A stretch of DNA of 64,000 nt from an uncultured Collinsella sp. (GTDB taxonomy: Bacteria; Actinomycetota; Coriobacteriia; Coriobacteriales; Coriobacteriaceae), in NCBI GenBank assembly GCA_900544135.1, contig UQTU01000002.1:124001-188000 (forward strand), in the 5' to 3' direction. Shown one piece after another: positions 41,462 through 51,100 of the stretch (within the stretch, counting starts at the first letter, position 1; every line of letters starts with the position of its first letter). The position numbers and the translations under genes were made by a program. Under the pieces are notes generated by a model. It searched no databases and had not been told where the DNA came from. It was given only the letters and a program-made list of their open reading frames with translations.

Positions 41462-42499
41462 ATGGACCTGCCGATCGTCCTGTCCCATAAGACTGCCTGG
41501 CTGTACCACAACGTGGCGCGCCCGTCCGAGCCGCTCTCGCGAGCAAGCAGCCTATACGATGAGGACTCGCTTGCTAGCGAGGCGGAGCCGACTGCGGACC
41601 TGCCCAAATTGGGGCTCGATGCCAAGGGGCTGAGGGCTTCGACGGCAGTCGGGATCGTTACCGACTATCTGGTTTCGCTTGGTATTCCACGAGAAGAGCT
41701 CGATCATATCGATACGCTCGTCAACTTCGATTTTGAGCGCTCGACGCCGGCTGGATTTAGGTGCCACGTGTTTGGGGCGCCGGTGCCTCCAGGCCATCTT
41801 ATCGAGGTTGCGGAGGGCCTTCTGGTGGTTGATGAGGCCATGTGCTTTGTCCAAGCGGGTTCGTGGATGAGCGAACCCGAGCAGCTGGAATATGGGTATG
41901 AAATCTGCGCCCGATACCATTTGGATCATCTGTCGACGGACGATTATGTCGAGATGGGGCAGAGGTATATCGTTGCCGACTTGATTGCCTATTGCAATGA
42001 GAACCGATCTCGTCAGGGGGCTATACGCGCGGCCGCCGTGCTCAGGCGCGTGCACGATGGCGCGCGGTCGCCCATGGAGACGGCCACCGCAATCATGGTC
42101 GTAGCAAAACGTTCCCAGGGCGGGCTGGGATACGCCAAGATCGAGCTCAACCATCGGGTCGATGTTCCCAGCGAGTTCAAGTATCTCGCAAAGGCCGGGT
42201 ATTTCGAGATTGACGTATATGCGCCTGCGAGCGGTACGGGGATTGAATACAACGGCTCGGACCATCTTGATAAACAGCGCAGCGCGTCGGATGCGGAGCG
42301 CATGACCGTGCTGAGCGCGCTGGGCTTTAGGATGATCGTCCTCACCGGGACTCAGTTTGCCCACCAGCTGCAATTGCACCGGGCGATGAACGCCATCGCG
42401 CTCGCTATGGGTCTTAAGTGCGACCGAAGCGAAGCGTTCCAGAAACGTCAGAACGACCTGCGAGAATTCGTGATTCGGCACTGGGACGGCGGCCTCTAG
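41462..42499 (+). CDS. Coriobacterial endonuclease-like protein (DUF559/PD-(D/E)XK-like C-terminus)
   Basis: A 345-residue protein. The N-terminus (LPIVLSHKTAWLYHN) and the middle (LLVVDEAMCFVQ, then YEICARYHLD) resemble AbiEi-type and DUF559-associated regions. A conserved SPMETATAIM-GGLGYAKIELNHRVDVP part follows. The C-terminus EIDVYAPASGTGIEYNGSDH, then DAERMTVLSALGFRMIVLT, follows the Vsr/DUF559 nuclease plan, with Asp, then E-Y-N in place of E-x-D/K, and a downstream H and R. I recognise this arrangement from multi-copy families in Coriobacteriia; the function is unknown. GGAGGG precedes the ATG. Both flanks carry the same 65-bp palindrome. Confidence 0.7.
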   Translation: MDLPIVLSHKTAWLYHNVARPSEPLSRASSLYDEDSLASEAEPTADLPKLGLDAKGLRASTAVGIVTDYLVSLGIPREELDHIDTLVNFDFERSTPAGFRCHVFGAPVPPGHLIEVAEGLLVVDEAMCFVQAGSWMSEPEQLEYGYEICARYHLDHLSTDDYVEMGQRYIVADLIAYCNENRSRQGAIRAAAVLRRVHDGARSPMETATAIMVVAKRSQGGLGYAKIELNHRVDVPSEFKYLAKAGYFEIDVYAPASGTGIEYNGSDHLDKQRSASDAERMTVLSALGFRMIVLTGTQFAHQLQLHRAMNAIALAMGLKCDRSEAFQKRQNDLREFVIRHWDGGL

Positions 42500-42539
42500 G
42501 GGCGTTTTGGTCCTTCTACGGGGTGCCGTGGGCAGGCAG

Positions 42540-42600
42540 ACCATCACAACATTCGACGTTTTTTGCCAAAAACGGGAAAAGCATCGAATGTTGTGATGGT
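42540..42600 (+). repeat. 65-bp palindrome, copy 2
   Basis: Perfect arms ACCATCACAACATTCGA and complement around a 27-base loop that differs from copy 1 at only a few positions and has the same orientation. It lies 40 bases after the endonuclease-like gene. Confidence 0.92.
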
Positions 42601-42734
42601 TTGTATGCTGAGGATGGGCTTGGAAAGTCCGTTTTGCTCGAAGCGACCTGTCCTGTCGTACGGGTGTCGGCATGATTCTCCCGTGAGGTATTATGTTTTC
42701 CGAAGAATAAAACGCCGCGTGAGGGGAGGGCTGC

Positions 42735-43790
42735 GTGGACGGGCACGTGCAACATGACGGCTTTGGCCGCGATATCAACTACCTGCGCATTGCCGTTACC
42801 GACAAGTGCAATTTCCGCTGCATTTACTGCATGCCGGCCGATGGCGTGGCACCCCGCGCACACGATGAGCTTCTCAGCGCCGAGGAGATTGCCCGCTTTG
42901 TGCGCTTGGTGGCGGGGGAGGGCATTCGCCGCGTGCGCCTGACGGGCGGCGAGCCGCTGGTCAGCCGCCGTATCATCCCGCTTATTCGCGACATCCGCGC
43001 GATCCCGCAGATCGAGGACATCTCGCTTACCACCAACGGCGCCTTGCTGCCCAAGCTGGCGCCGCAGCTCAAAGACGCGGGGCTTAACCGCGTCAACATC
43101 TCGCTCGACACGCTCGACCCTACGCTTTTTGGAAAGATCACGCGCCTGGGTCGACTCGAGCAGACCATGGCTGGCATCGACGCGGCGCTGGCTTGGGGCT
43201 TTGAGCCCGTTAAGGTCAACTGCGTTGTGGTGCGCCGACTCAACCAGGATGTGGCGGCTCTCGCGCGTCTGACTATCGACCGTCCCATTCACCTGCGCTT
43301 TATCGAATACATGCCTATTGGCGACGAGCACACGAGCTCGCATTGCGCTGTGGACCCGCATGCGCCCGCGCTCAATCCGGCGCTGTGGGATGCGAGCGAC
43401 ACCGTGCCGAGTGACGAGCTGCGGGCGCGCATCAATGCCGGGGCCGCCGCGACGGGATTGGGCGAGCTCGAGCCGCTCGACATCAACGACGCTCCTGCCG
43501 GCGCGGGCCCTGCGCGCTACTGGCACTTTCCGGGCGCGGCGGGAACGGTCGGCTTCATTAGCGCCATGTCCAACCATTTTTGCGCGAATTGCAACCGTCT
43601 GCGCCTGACGGCCGATGGCAGCGTGCGTCCGTGCCTGTTCAGCGATGCCGAGTATTCGGTGCGCGATGCCCTGCGCCGTGGTGATGATATGCAGGTACTT
43701 TCGATTTGGCGCGATGCCGTGGCCCACAAACCGCAGGAACACGCGATAATTGAGGGCACGCAACGATTTATGTCCCAAATCGGAGGATGA
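42735..43790 (+). CDS. moaA: GTP 3',8-cyclase MoaA
   Basis: Radical SAM enzyme for the first step of molybdenum cofactor synthesis, converting GTP to 3',8-cyclo-GTP. 351 residues. The N-terminal radical SAM cluster CNFRCIYC and GGEPLVSRR are intact. The C-terminal second 4Fe-4S cluster is CANCNRLRLTADGSVRPC. The C-terminus ends in GG, as required for catalysis in this family (MSQIGG). The GTG start has GGGAGG upstream. It is followed four bases later by the moaC-mobB fusion. Confidence 0.95.
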   Translation: MDGHVQHDGFGRDINYLRIAVTDKCNFRCIYCMPADGVAPRAHDELLSAEEIARFVRLVAGEGIRRVRLTGGEPLVSRRIIPLIRDIRAIPQIEDISLTTNGALLPKLAPQLKDAGLNRVNISLDTLDPTLFGKITRLGRLEQTMAGIDAALAWGFEPVKVNCVVVRRLNQDVAALARLTIDRPIHLRFIEYMPIGDEHTSSHCAVDPHAPALNPALWDASDTVPSDELRARINAGAAATGLGELEPLDINDAPAGAGPARYWHFPGAAGTVGFISAMSNHFCANCNRLRLTADGSVRPCLFSDAEYSVRDALRRGDDMQVLSIWRDAVAHKPQEHAIIEGTQRFMSQIGG

Positions 43791-43794
43791 TCAT

Positions 43795-45099
43795 ATGGCC
43801 AAGAGCAGGTACGCCGATGCCACCAAGGCCGCTCGCAGGGCCGCGATGTCTGCCCACAAAGCCACGGCTGCGGCGAATACAGGCAACGCCGCCGTGCCCG
43901 CGCAGCCGACTGCCAGTGCTGCCACCGAGCCCGCCCGCGACGCCCGTCGCGATGAGCTGACGCACGTGGATGCCAAGGGCGAGGTACGCATGGTCGACGT
44001 GTCCGACAAGGCCGAGACTCATCGCATTGCCATCGCCGAGGGCACCATCCTCATGCATCCCGAGACGCAGGCCATGGTGCTGCAGGACCGCGCCAAAAAG
44101 GGCGACGTGCTTGCCTGCGCGCGTGTGGCGGGCATCATGGCCATCAAGCGCACGAGCGATATCATCCCCACGTGTCATCCGCTGCTCATTACCAAGAGCA
44201 AGTGTGACATTGCGCCCATCGCTCCGGCGGGGACGCCGGCCGAGGACATGCCCGAGGGCTGGGCGCCGGCGCGCACGGACGGACAGGTTGGCTTTCACGT
44301 ACTGGTTACGGCCGGCGTGACGGGCAAGACGGGTATCGAGATGGAGGCCCTGACCGGCGCGAGTGCCGCGTGTCTGACCATCTACGACATGTGCAAGGCC
44401 GTCGATCGCGGCATGGAGATCGTCGACGTTCGCCTGTTGCACAAGGAAGGCGGCCGCTCGGGCGTGTGGGATCGTGCAGAGCGTCAGGCCGCTGCTGTTG
44501 AGGCCGTGGCCGCTGACGGTGCCGCACCCGCAAGCGCGCCTGTCGCCGTCGCGCCCGCAGCTCCGACGCCGGCCGTCCCCGCGATCGCGTTTATCGGCTA
44601 CCAAAACTCGGGCAAGACCACGCTCGTCGAGAAGGTCATTGCCGAGCTCACTCGCCGCGGCCTGCGCGTGGGTTCGCTCAAGCATCATGGGCATCATGGC
44701 TTTGATATCGATGTGCCCGCTAAGGATACGTGGCGCCATCACCAGGCCGGATCCAAACACGTGGGGCTCATCTGCGCCACGCGCTGGGCGGAGTACGCCG
44801 ACACGCGCGAGGAGGACGAGATGCCCGCGCGCGAGCTGCTGTCGCGCTACAACGATGTCGACGTGGTGATTATCGAGGGCTACAAGACCGAGGGCTTCGA
44901 CAACATCGTCGTCGCGCGCTCCGGTGTCGACCGTCTGCGCGGCAAGAGCTCGCTCGACCTGGTCGACGGTCACACGCTGGCCCTTGCCTGCAATGAAGCC
45001 CTGGCACGCCAGGCCTTCGACGCCGGCTTTGCGACCCGAGCCATCAACATCAACGACGCCCGAGCCATCTGCGATCTGATCCAAGATCATCTGGCCTAA
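43795..45099 (+). CDS. MoaC-MobB fusion (cyclic pyranopterin synthase plus guanine-dinucleotide adaptor)
   Basis: A 434-residue bifunctional protein of molybdenum cofactor synthesis. After a 50-residue Ala-rich leader, the MoaC domain (about residues 55-215) has EVRMVDVSDKAETHRIA, TSDIIPTCHPL, TGIEMEALTGASAACLTIYDMCKA and the Lys/Gly-rich KEGGRSG. After an Ala/Pro linker, a MobB-type P-loop domain (about 260-434) has GYQNSGKTT, LKHHGHHGFDID and VIIEGYK. ATG 43795 has GGAGG and follows moaA by four bases. MoaC completes cPMP formation; MobB helps nucleotide attachment. The rest of the pathway is not in the window. Confidence 0.92.
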   Translation: MAKSRYADATKAARRAAMSAHKATAAANTGNAAVPAQPTASAATEPARDARRDELTHVDAKGEVRMVDVSDKAETHRIAIAEGTILMHPETQAMVLQDRAKKGDVLACARVAGIMAIKRTSDIIPTCHPLLITKSKCDIAPIAPAGTPAEDMPEGWAPARTDGQVGFHVLVTAGVTGKTGIEMEALTGASAACLTIYDMCKAVDRGMEIVDVRLLHKEGGRSGVWDRAERQAAAVEAVAADGAAPASAPVAVAPAAPTPAVPAIAFIGYQNSGKTTLVEKVIAELTRRGLRVGSLKHHGHHGFDIDVPAKDTWRHHQAGSKHVGLICATRWAEYADTREEDEMPARELLSRYNDVDVVIIEGYKTEGFDNIVVARSGVDRLRGKSSLDLVDGHTLALACNEALARQAFDAGFATRAININDARAICDLIQDHLA

Positions 45100-45101
45100 A
45101 A

Positions 45102-45134
45102 CCTGCCAAAAAGGGACAGGTTTATTTTGGCAGG
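45102..45134. repeat. REP-like element (CCTGCCAAAA family)
   Basis: CCTGCCAAAA and TTTTGGCAGG flank AGGGACAGGTTTA, followed by TTTTAT. A degraded reverse copy is at 27193-27226. Confidence 0.7.
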
Positions 45135-45157
45135 TTTTATCTGGGCAAACGCCATTT

Positions 45158-45195
45158 CCACCACAAAGGGGCCAGGCACCTTTGTGGCGGTTTTT
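45158..45195. repeat. REP-like hairpin CCACCACAAAGG, copy 2
   Basis: CCACCACAAAGG and CCTTTGTGGCGG flank GGCCAGGCA, followed by TTTTTG. Confidence 0.8.
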
Positions 45196-45364
45196 GCTTT
45201 GGTAGATGTGTGGGACATGCCTTACAATCTACCAAGTAGTTCATGACGGGCGAAAAACGGAGAGAAGGGTCCTGATGCGTCCTTAATGTTTCATGCGGAT
45301 AGATTGATTTGACAGACGGTGGCGAATGCCCGCCGTCCGCATTCGTATGAAACAAGGAGTCTCC

Positions 45365-46645
45365 ATGCTCGTCTCTCTTTTCTCAAAGCCTCAATCATCG
45401 CTGTCCGTGCAGGCCAAGCGCCTGGTGGCGATGCGCTTTCTCATCTACACCGGGTTTCAGACCAGTTATTTTATCGGCGTCATCGGAACGCTCACCTATG
45501 CAGACGATGCCTCAGTCGTGGCGACATCGCTGGCCGTCCTGTTCATGAACGTTTTCGTGATCCTGGGATCCTTTGCGGGTGGCGCGGTGCTCGACGCCTG
45601 GGGTCCGCGCCGCCATTTCTTGCTGAGCATTGTGGGCACGCTCGCAACTGGCACGGCAATCATCGCCTTTGGCAGCGCGACCGGCATCGTCCTGCTCGGC
45701 GCGGTGTTTCTGGGCTTTACGATGGGATTCGCCCAGCCCATTGCCACATCCTATCCGGCCTACCTCACCGATGATCCCGTCGAGCTCAAAGACATCAACT
45801 CCGCCATCGCCATGTTCTCAAACGTGAGTATCATCGTTGGCCCCACGCTGGGTGGCTTTGTCGCGGCGGCTGCGTCGTCGCGCGCGGTGTTTGTGCTCAT
45901 GATGCTCTTTACCGTGCTGGCGTTCGTCGTCGGTTGGGGCTTTAGGCCGCAGACCAGTCATGTCGCCGGGCATGCGGATGCCGATTCGGCAGAGGAAGGG
46001 GTGCGTGCGGGACAAAGCTCCAACCCTAGCACGTCCGCCCGTACCACCTTCGCGACCAGCATCAAGACAGTCTTCACCAACAGCGTCCTCGCCCTGCTGT
46101 TTTGCATCATTTTTCTTTCGAACTTTGGCTACGGAGCCTTCGATCCGCTTGAGTCGTTTTTCTATCGCGATGTCCTACACGTCGGTGTTGAGTGGATGGG
46201 CTGGCTCTCGTCGGCCTCGGGCGTGGGCGCGGTGCTGGGTGCCGTGCTCGCGCTCCGCTTGCCGCCGCACCTGGTCAACCTTAAAACGCTGCTTGTGGCG
46301 CTTATGTCCGTGGGCCTGGGAAGTCTGCTCTATGTGGGGACGCCGTACGTGGGCGTGGCCCTCGTCGGCCAGATCGCCCTGGGCATAGCTTGGGGCGTCG
46401 TCAACCCGCTCCACAACACCATCGTGCAAACGACGGCTCCGCTCGAGCAGCTCGGCCGCGTCAACTCGGTCATGGGCTTTGGCAACATGTTCGCCGGCGT
46501 GGCCCCTCTGGCGGTTGCACCGTGGCTGGCGGCGACATTTGGCGTACAACAGACGCTCGTGGGGGCTGGCATGGTCGTGACGGCGGTTCCCACGGCGCTG
46601 CTGCTGTTTGGTCGATGGCACTTGGATCGTGCCGCAAGGCGGTAA
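45365..46645 (+). CDS. MFS transporter
   Basis: A 426-residue major facilitator with twelve predicted transmembrane segments. The cytosolic loop after TM2 reads GGAVLDAWGPRRHFLL, the MFS loop 2-3 signature. It resembles the EntS-like/MFS_3 exporter group rather than sugar symporters. ATG 45365 is chosen since AAGGAG is nine bases upstream. It stands alone between two REP-like hairpins and a 65-bp palindrome; the substrate is unknown. Confidence 0.87.
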   Translation: MLVSLFSKPQSSLSVQAKRLVAMRFLIYTGFQTSYFIGVIGTLTYADDASVVATSLAVLFMNVFVILGSFAGGAVLDAWGPRRHFLLSIVGTLATGTAIIAFGSATGIVLLGAVFLGFTMGFAQPIATSYPAYLTDDPVELKDINSAIAMFSNVSIIVGPTLGGFVAAAASSRAVFVLMMLFTVLAFVVGWGFRPQTSHVAGHADADSAEEGVRAGQSSNPSTSARTTFATSIKTVFTNSVLALLFCIIFLSNFGYGAFDPLESFFYRDVLHVGVEWMGWLSSASGVGAVLGAVLALRLPPHLVNLKTLLVALMSVGLGSLLYVGTPYVGVALVGQIALGIAWGVVNPLHNTIVQTTAPLEQLGRVNSVMGFGNMFAGVAPLAVAPWLAATFGVQQTLVGAGMVVTAVPTALLLFGRWHLDRAARR

Positions 46646-46646
46646 G

Positions 46647-46711
46647 AAACCATCACAACATTCGATGAAAATCGCGATTTTGCCGAAAAACATCGAATGT
46701 TGTGATGGTTT
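46647..46711 (-). repeat. 65-bp palindrome, copy 3
   Basis: Perfect 19-base arms (AAACCATCACAACATTCGA) begin two bases after the MFS stop. The 27-base loop is the reverse complement type of copies 1 and 2, so the element is inverted relative to them. Confidence 0.92.
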
Positions 46712-46729
46712 GGCCCGCAAACGTCACTT

Positions 46730-46767
46730 CCACCACAAAGGAGCCAGGCACCTTTGTGGTGGTTTTT
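46730..46767. repeat. REP-like hairpin CCACCACAAAGG, copy 3
   Basis: CCACCACAAAGG and CCTTTGTGGTGG flank AGCCAGGCA, followed by TTTTTG. It is next to palindrome copy 3. Confidence 0.8.
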
Positions 46768-46856
46768 GCTTTGACGGGCCGCACCTGCGCCTTGGTATAC
46801 CATGTACGCCGTTCACGAATACACCCCACACCGCCGCACAACCCAGAAAGGCCCCC

Positions 46857-47678
46857 ATGGACGCCACCTTCAGCCACATCAAAGCCGTGTTCTGCGATAT
46901 CGACGGTACGCTGCTCACGAGCCGGCACACGGTGTCCCCGCGCACCGTGGCGGCGATCCGCGCCCTGCGCGAGCGCGGCGTGCTCTTTGGCCTGTGCACC
47001 GGGCGTGACGCCCACGCGACCGAGGCCATGTACGAGCTCTGGGGCATCGAAGGCCTGGTGGACGTGCTCGTGGGCTGCGGCGGCGCCGAGGTCATCGACC
47101 GCGCACACGACATCAACGAGCTGAGCTATCCGCTGCCGGGCGAGACCATCGCGCGCATCTGCAAGCACATGGCGGACCTTCCGGCAACGCCCGTCTGCCC
47201 CCGAGACGGCGTGTTCTACGTGCCCGAGAGCAACGCGTGCGTCGAGCACCTGTCGCTCGTCGACGGTGTGCCCTACCAGGTGGTCGATTTTGCCGAGTTT
47301 TTGCGCGAGCCGCAGCCCAAGGTGATGTTTACCATGGCGCCCGAGGTGATGCCGCGGGTGATTGAGCGGGCGTCGACGTTTGCCGATGACACTGTTAAGG
47401 CGGCGGCTCTGCAAACCACGCAGCGGCTCTACGAGTTCATGGATCCGCGCGTGTCCAAGACGCGCGGCCTCGTGCGCGTGGCGGAGCTCAACGACATGGA
47501 GCTCCAGGACGTCTGCGTGTTTGGCGATGCGGACAACGACACCTGCATGGTGGCTGACGCCGGCGTGGGCGTGGCCATGGCAAACGGCAGCGACGCCACC
47601 CGCGCCGCCGCCGATTTTGTAAGCGCCAGCAACGACGAAGACGGCATCGCGATCTTTATCGAGGAGCATCTGCTGTAG
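46857..47678 (+). CDS. Cof-type HAD-IIB family hydrolase
   Basis: A 273-residue phosphatase of the Cof/YbiV group. Motif I FCDIDGTLL (nucleophile Asp near residue 13), motif II LCTGRDAHA, a C2-type cap in the middle, and the late GDADNDTCMVADAGVGVAMANG are all intact. Members dephosphorylate sugar phosphates or cofactors such as FMN; the substrate is not clear here. ATG 46857 has AAAGG at eight bases. Confidence 0.88.
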   Translation: MDATFSHIKAVFCDIDGTLLTSRHTVSPRTVAAIRALRERGVLFGLCTGRDAHATEAMYELWGIEGLVDVLVGCGGAEVIDRAHDINELSYPLPGETIARICKHMADLPATPVCPRDGVFYVPESNACVEHLSLVDGVPYQVVDFAEFLREPQPKVMFTMAPEVMPRVIERASTFADDTVKAAALQTTQRLYEFMDPRVSKTRGLVRVAELNDMELQDVCVFGDADNDTCMVADAGVGVAMANGSDATRAAADFVSASNDEDGIAIFIEEHLL

Positions 47679-47691
47679 CGCAGGGGGAGAA

Positions 47692-47724
47692 CCGCCACAA
47701 GGGGGGCAGGCGCCTTTGTGGCGG
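47692..47724. repeat. REP-like hairpin CCGCCACAAGG, copy 4
   Basis: CCGCCACAAGG and CCTTTGTGGCGG around GGGGCAGGCG, 14 bases after the HAD gene stop. Confidence 0.75.
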
Positions 47725-47727
47725 CCT

Positions 47728-48063
47728 CAGGCGATTTGGGCGAATTGATACCGAAAATCTATGTGAAAATTCAAATATTGTTGTCTGAACATCATGCTTC
47801 TAACCACCGATGGGTTAAAGATATTCTCATCAGTTTGGTAGGATATTCCTTCCGGTTAATGACCTACCGCTCACGGTTGATTTTCGACCGTTCACAGGAT
47901 GTTTGCTCTTGAGCAAAATGTTGTGCAAATAAATCTAATGCCATTAAATAATAATACGCAACTAAATTACCAGCAGAAACAAAAAATAGATAGCGAATAA
48001 ACGAAGGTAAATCTGAGCAAATGTCAAGAGAATTGAGAACTCGCTACAAAAATGTCGGTTTTG
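47728..48063. other. AT-rich intergenic leader region of the pilus operon
   Basis: About 330 bases clearly lower in GC than the rest of the window, with A/T-rich runs near 47930-48010 and several short dyads (GGTAGG / CCTACC near 47838-47869, ACGGT / ACCGT near 47874-47892). No convincing gene is present. The composition fits a horizontally acquired or heavily regulated upstream region. Confidence 0.6.
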
Positions 48064-48093
48064 TTGCTCAGATGTTTAAACAATCGTTATAAT
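48064..48093 (+). promoter_or_regulatory. Probable promoter of the pilin operon
   Basis: TTGCTC (48064-48069), 18-base spacer, perfect TATAAT (48088-48093). The resulting leader of about 80 bases contains a GCGCAAT / ATTGCGC hairpin near 48109-48127. Confidence 0.6.
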
Positions 48094-48182
48094 TGCATTA
48101 CTAAACGAGCGCAATTACAGATTGCGCAGATACGTTTGATGGTGAAAGAGCAAGATCGCGGTCTCTTGGGGAGGAGACATCG

Positions 48183-51100
48183 ATGAAAGCGAATTCGGAC
48201 AAATCTAAGCAGAGTAATAAAGCGACGCGCCGTGTACTGGCAGGCGTTTTGTGCGGAGCCTCCGTTTTGAGCCTGGTACTGTCGCTCGTCATGCCCCCGA
48301 TCTCGCAGGCCATTGCCAACGATGCCCAGACGGTTTCTACCGAGGAAACTGTAATGGGGGGGGGTTCCTCAAGTGAGTCCGCTGCTGTAGATAACACCAG
48401 CGAAGATGCCGAAAACCAGAATAGCGACGAGACCAATGGCGGCGAGGCTGGCTCTTCAAATAGTGCTGAGCAGGCTCAGAGTGCGAATGCGGCTTCAGCG
48501 AGAGCGACGGCCACCGTGGAGAAGGGAATTTATGTTCCCACGTCTATCGGTATCGGTACGAATATCGATGTCTCCACCCCCGATCCCGGCGTGGCCACCT
48601 ACGTCGGCCGCGACATGTACATCGGTGGTAAGCCGAGCGACACTAGTAATCTTGATGCGAGGAACGCCCCCACCGGCTCATATGCCGCTGAGGCGGAGGG
48701 CCTTACCTTGGTCCGTGGCAAGCTTGCCATGAATCCAGTCAAAGAGAGCTGGCCCTATCAATCAATTGGTGCTGGTTTCCGCTTTGGCACCGTTGGTTTT
48801 GGTTCCCAGTTCCGTCCTGTCGCCGGCAGCACCGTGCTTGCGGTGGCCGGAATTAAAAGTGCGATCACCAAGATGAGCGTTGGTTATAGCGGCGACTCGC
48901 CGGAGACGACTACCGTTGGCGCTTGGAAGAAAGGCGCTTGGGTCGGACGGCAGAAATCTTCTGAGGGCGCGACTCCTTCCGGCTTTGCCTACACTGCGCA
49001 GATCGCAGGCCCCATCACATACTGGCGCGATAACAATGAACGCCAATCCGTGGTGACAACGCAGGGTAATTGGTACGAGGGCAAGAACTCTCAGGAAAGC
49101 AACCTGTTCAATCAAACTGTTGATTTGACTAATGTCAACAATAACGATTATTCGAGCTACAACGGTGAAGATGGGTACCTCTCGAAGCTATCGAAACAGC
49201 TCAACTCGTTTGCAAATACCGGCACGCTCGAGGTTGGTTTCGCGAGCAATCACAACAACTACGTAATCAACAAGTACGACAAGACGGATTGTAATTATGG
49301 CCTGGTGTTTGATGAGTCGTATAAGACCATATATTCGGACTGCGCCGATACGTCGCTCAATGGTAAGCAATTCAAGAATAGCGAGCGTCTTATCACGTTT
49401 AAGGGCGACAACACCTCTATGCAGCAGGTGTTCACCATCGATGCTTCTCAGCTGAGCAATACATACAACAACGAGTATTATCGTGGCGTTGATTTCGCAT
49501 TCGAGGGCATTCCCAAGGGCGCCTCGGTTGTTGTGAACGTTACCGGATCTTCGAATATTGAGTTTCACAATGGCTGGCGCTTTTGGTGGAACGGTACCGA
49601 GATTTCGCGTGGTTACGAAACTCAATATTCCGGCAAGGAGCTGGGCGAGGCATACGCGACGGCTTCCCAGTCCATCATGTGGAACTTTGTCGATACGCAA
49701 AGCCTTACCATTCGAGGCGGCATCGCGGGAGAAAACCGCGCGGACTGGGGATACGGCGGCACAGCCACCGGTGCCAAGTGGACTGACGACGATCCTGCGG
49801 CGGCTATGATCGGATCGATTCTCGTTCCCAACGGAAGTTTCGACGACCATGTGACTACCAACGGCCGCGTTTATGTGGGCGTCGATTTCTCAATGAACAG
49901 CCCGAAGGTTGCCGCAGCATTTGGTGAGGGTAACTCGGCTTCCGTCATCGATATGGATCAGGAGCGTCACAACTTCCCGTGGTCTGGGTCGTATACGCCC
50001 GACGGCTCCGCCGTTGCGTGGAGCAAGGTCGATTCGGCGAACGGCAACACGTCGCTTCCTGGTTCCTCGTGGGCTATCTATGGTTCTGTCGAGAATGCTG
50101 TCGCGGGCAAGGACGCTATCGTGACGGTGACTGACGGTGGCGCAAATGATTACGCTTCGGGTGATGGCAAGCTTCAGTTCAACTATCTGAACCAGAAGGC
50201 AAACATCGGCAATTCCAACGATACCAACTACTTCACGTATTACATCAAAGAGGAGACGGCGCCGGCTGGCTACCAGAAGTCAGACACCATCTACTATGCC
50301 ACTATGAACAATACTGGCGAGAAGCCGAACTACGTTCAGGGTTACGTGGATGAGAACGGCAAAAATGTTCCGTTCGAGAATAACCCCACAGGTGCCATTC
50401 CCAACACCAAGATCATCACCGGTACGGTGTCTTGGACCAAGGTGGGGGAGGGCGACACAAAACACACTCCTTTGGCTGGTTCTGAGTGGAAACTCACCAA
50501 GACTAATGACGCCGATGGTGCGGCCGTTAACCAGTCCTGGACCGTGAGAGATCAGGTGAGCGACCAGTCGACTTCGAGCGATACCACGTGGGTAGACACC
50601 GACACCGCGCCTGGCAAGTTCAAGCTCGAGGGCCTGCTGCCGGGCACGTACACGCTTGTTGAGACCCAGGCTCCGTTTGGCTACGAACTGAACAAGAACA
50701 CCTACAAGTTCACGGTGGACAGCACAAACGGCTCCATTACGTGGAAAGAGAACAAGCAGCCGAGCATCGATAGTGGCACTACGTACATCTCCGACAAGTG
50801 CAGTGCTACGTCCGTGAAGATCCCGGTGACCAAATCCGTTCGCAATACGGATTGGCCGAAGGATGCTGACGACAACTATGTGCCGTTCGAGTTCAGCATT
50901 GTGGCTACGGGTGACTATGCAGCCGAAGCCCCCATGCCCGAAGCGCCCGAAGCACCCAAGATTTCTGTTGCCCCAAAGGCAAAGGAGACCGACGCCGCCA
51001 AGCTCAACAACATCACGGCGACCTTTGGCGCCATGACGTTCAACAAGTCGCACCTGTCCGATGCCCCCGGTGAGGTGGGTGACTACGCCAGGACCTACAC

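Noticed and set aside
47718..47912. A 64-codon frame in the AT-rich region before the pilins
   Set aside because: No ribosome site, starts inside a REP-like hairpin, and unremarkable translation; probably non-coding.
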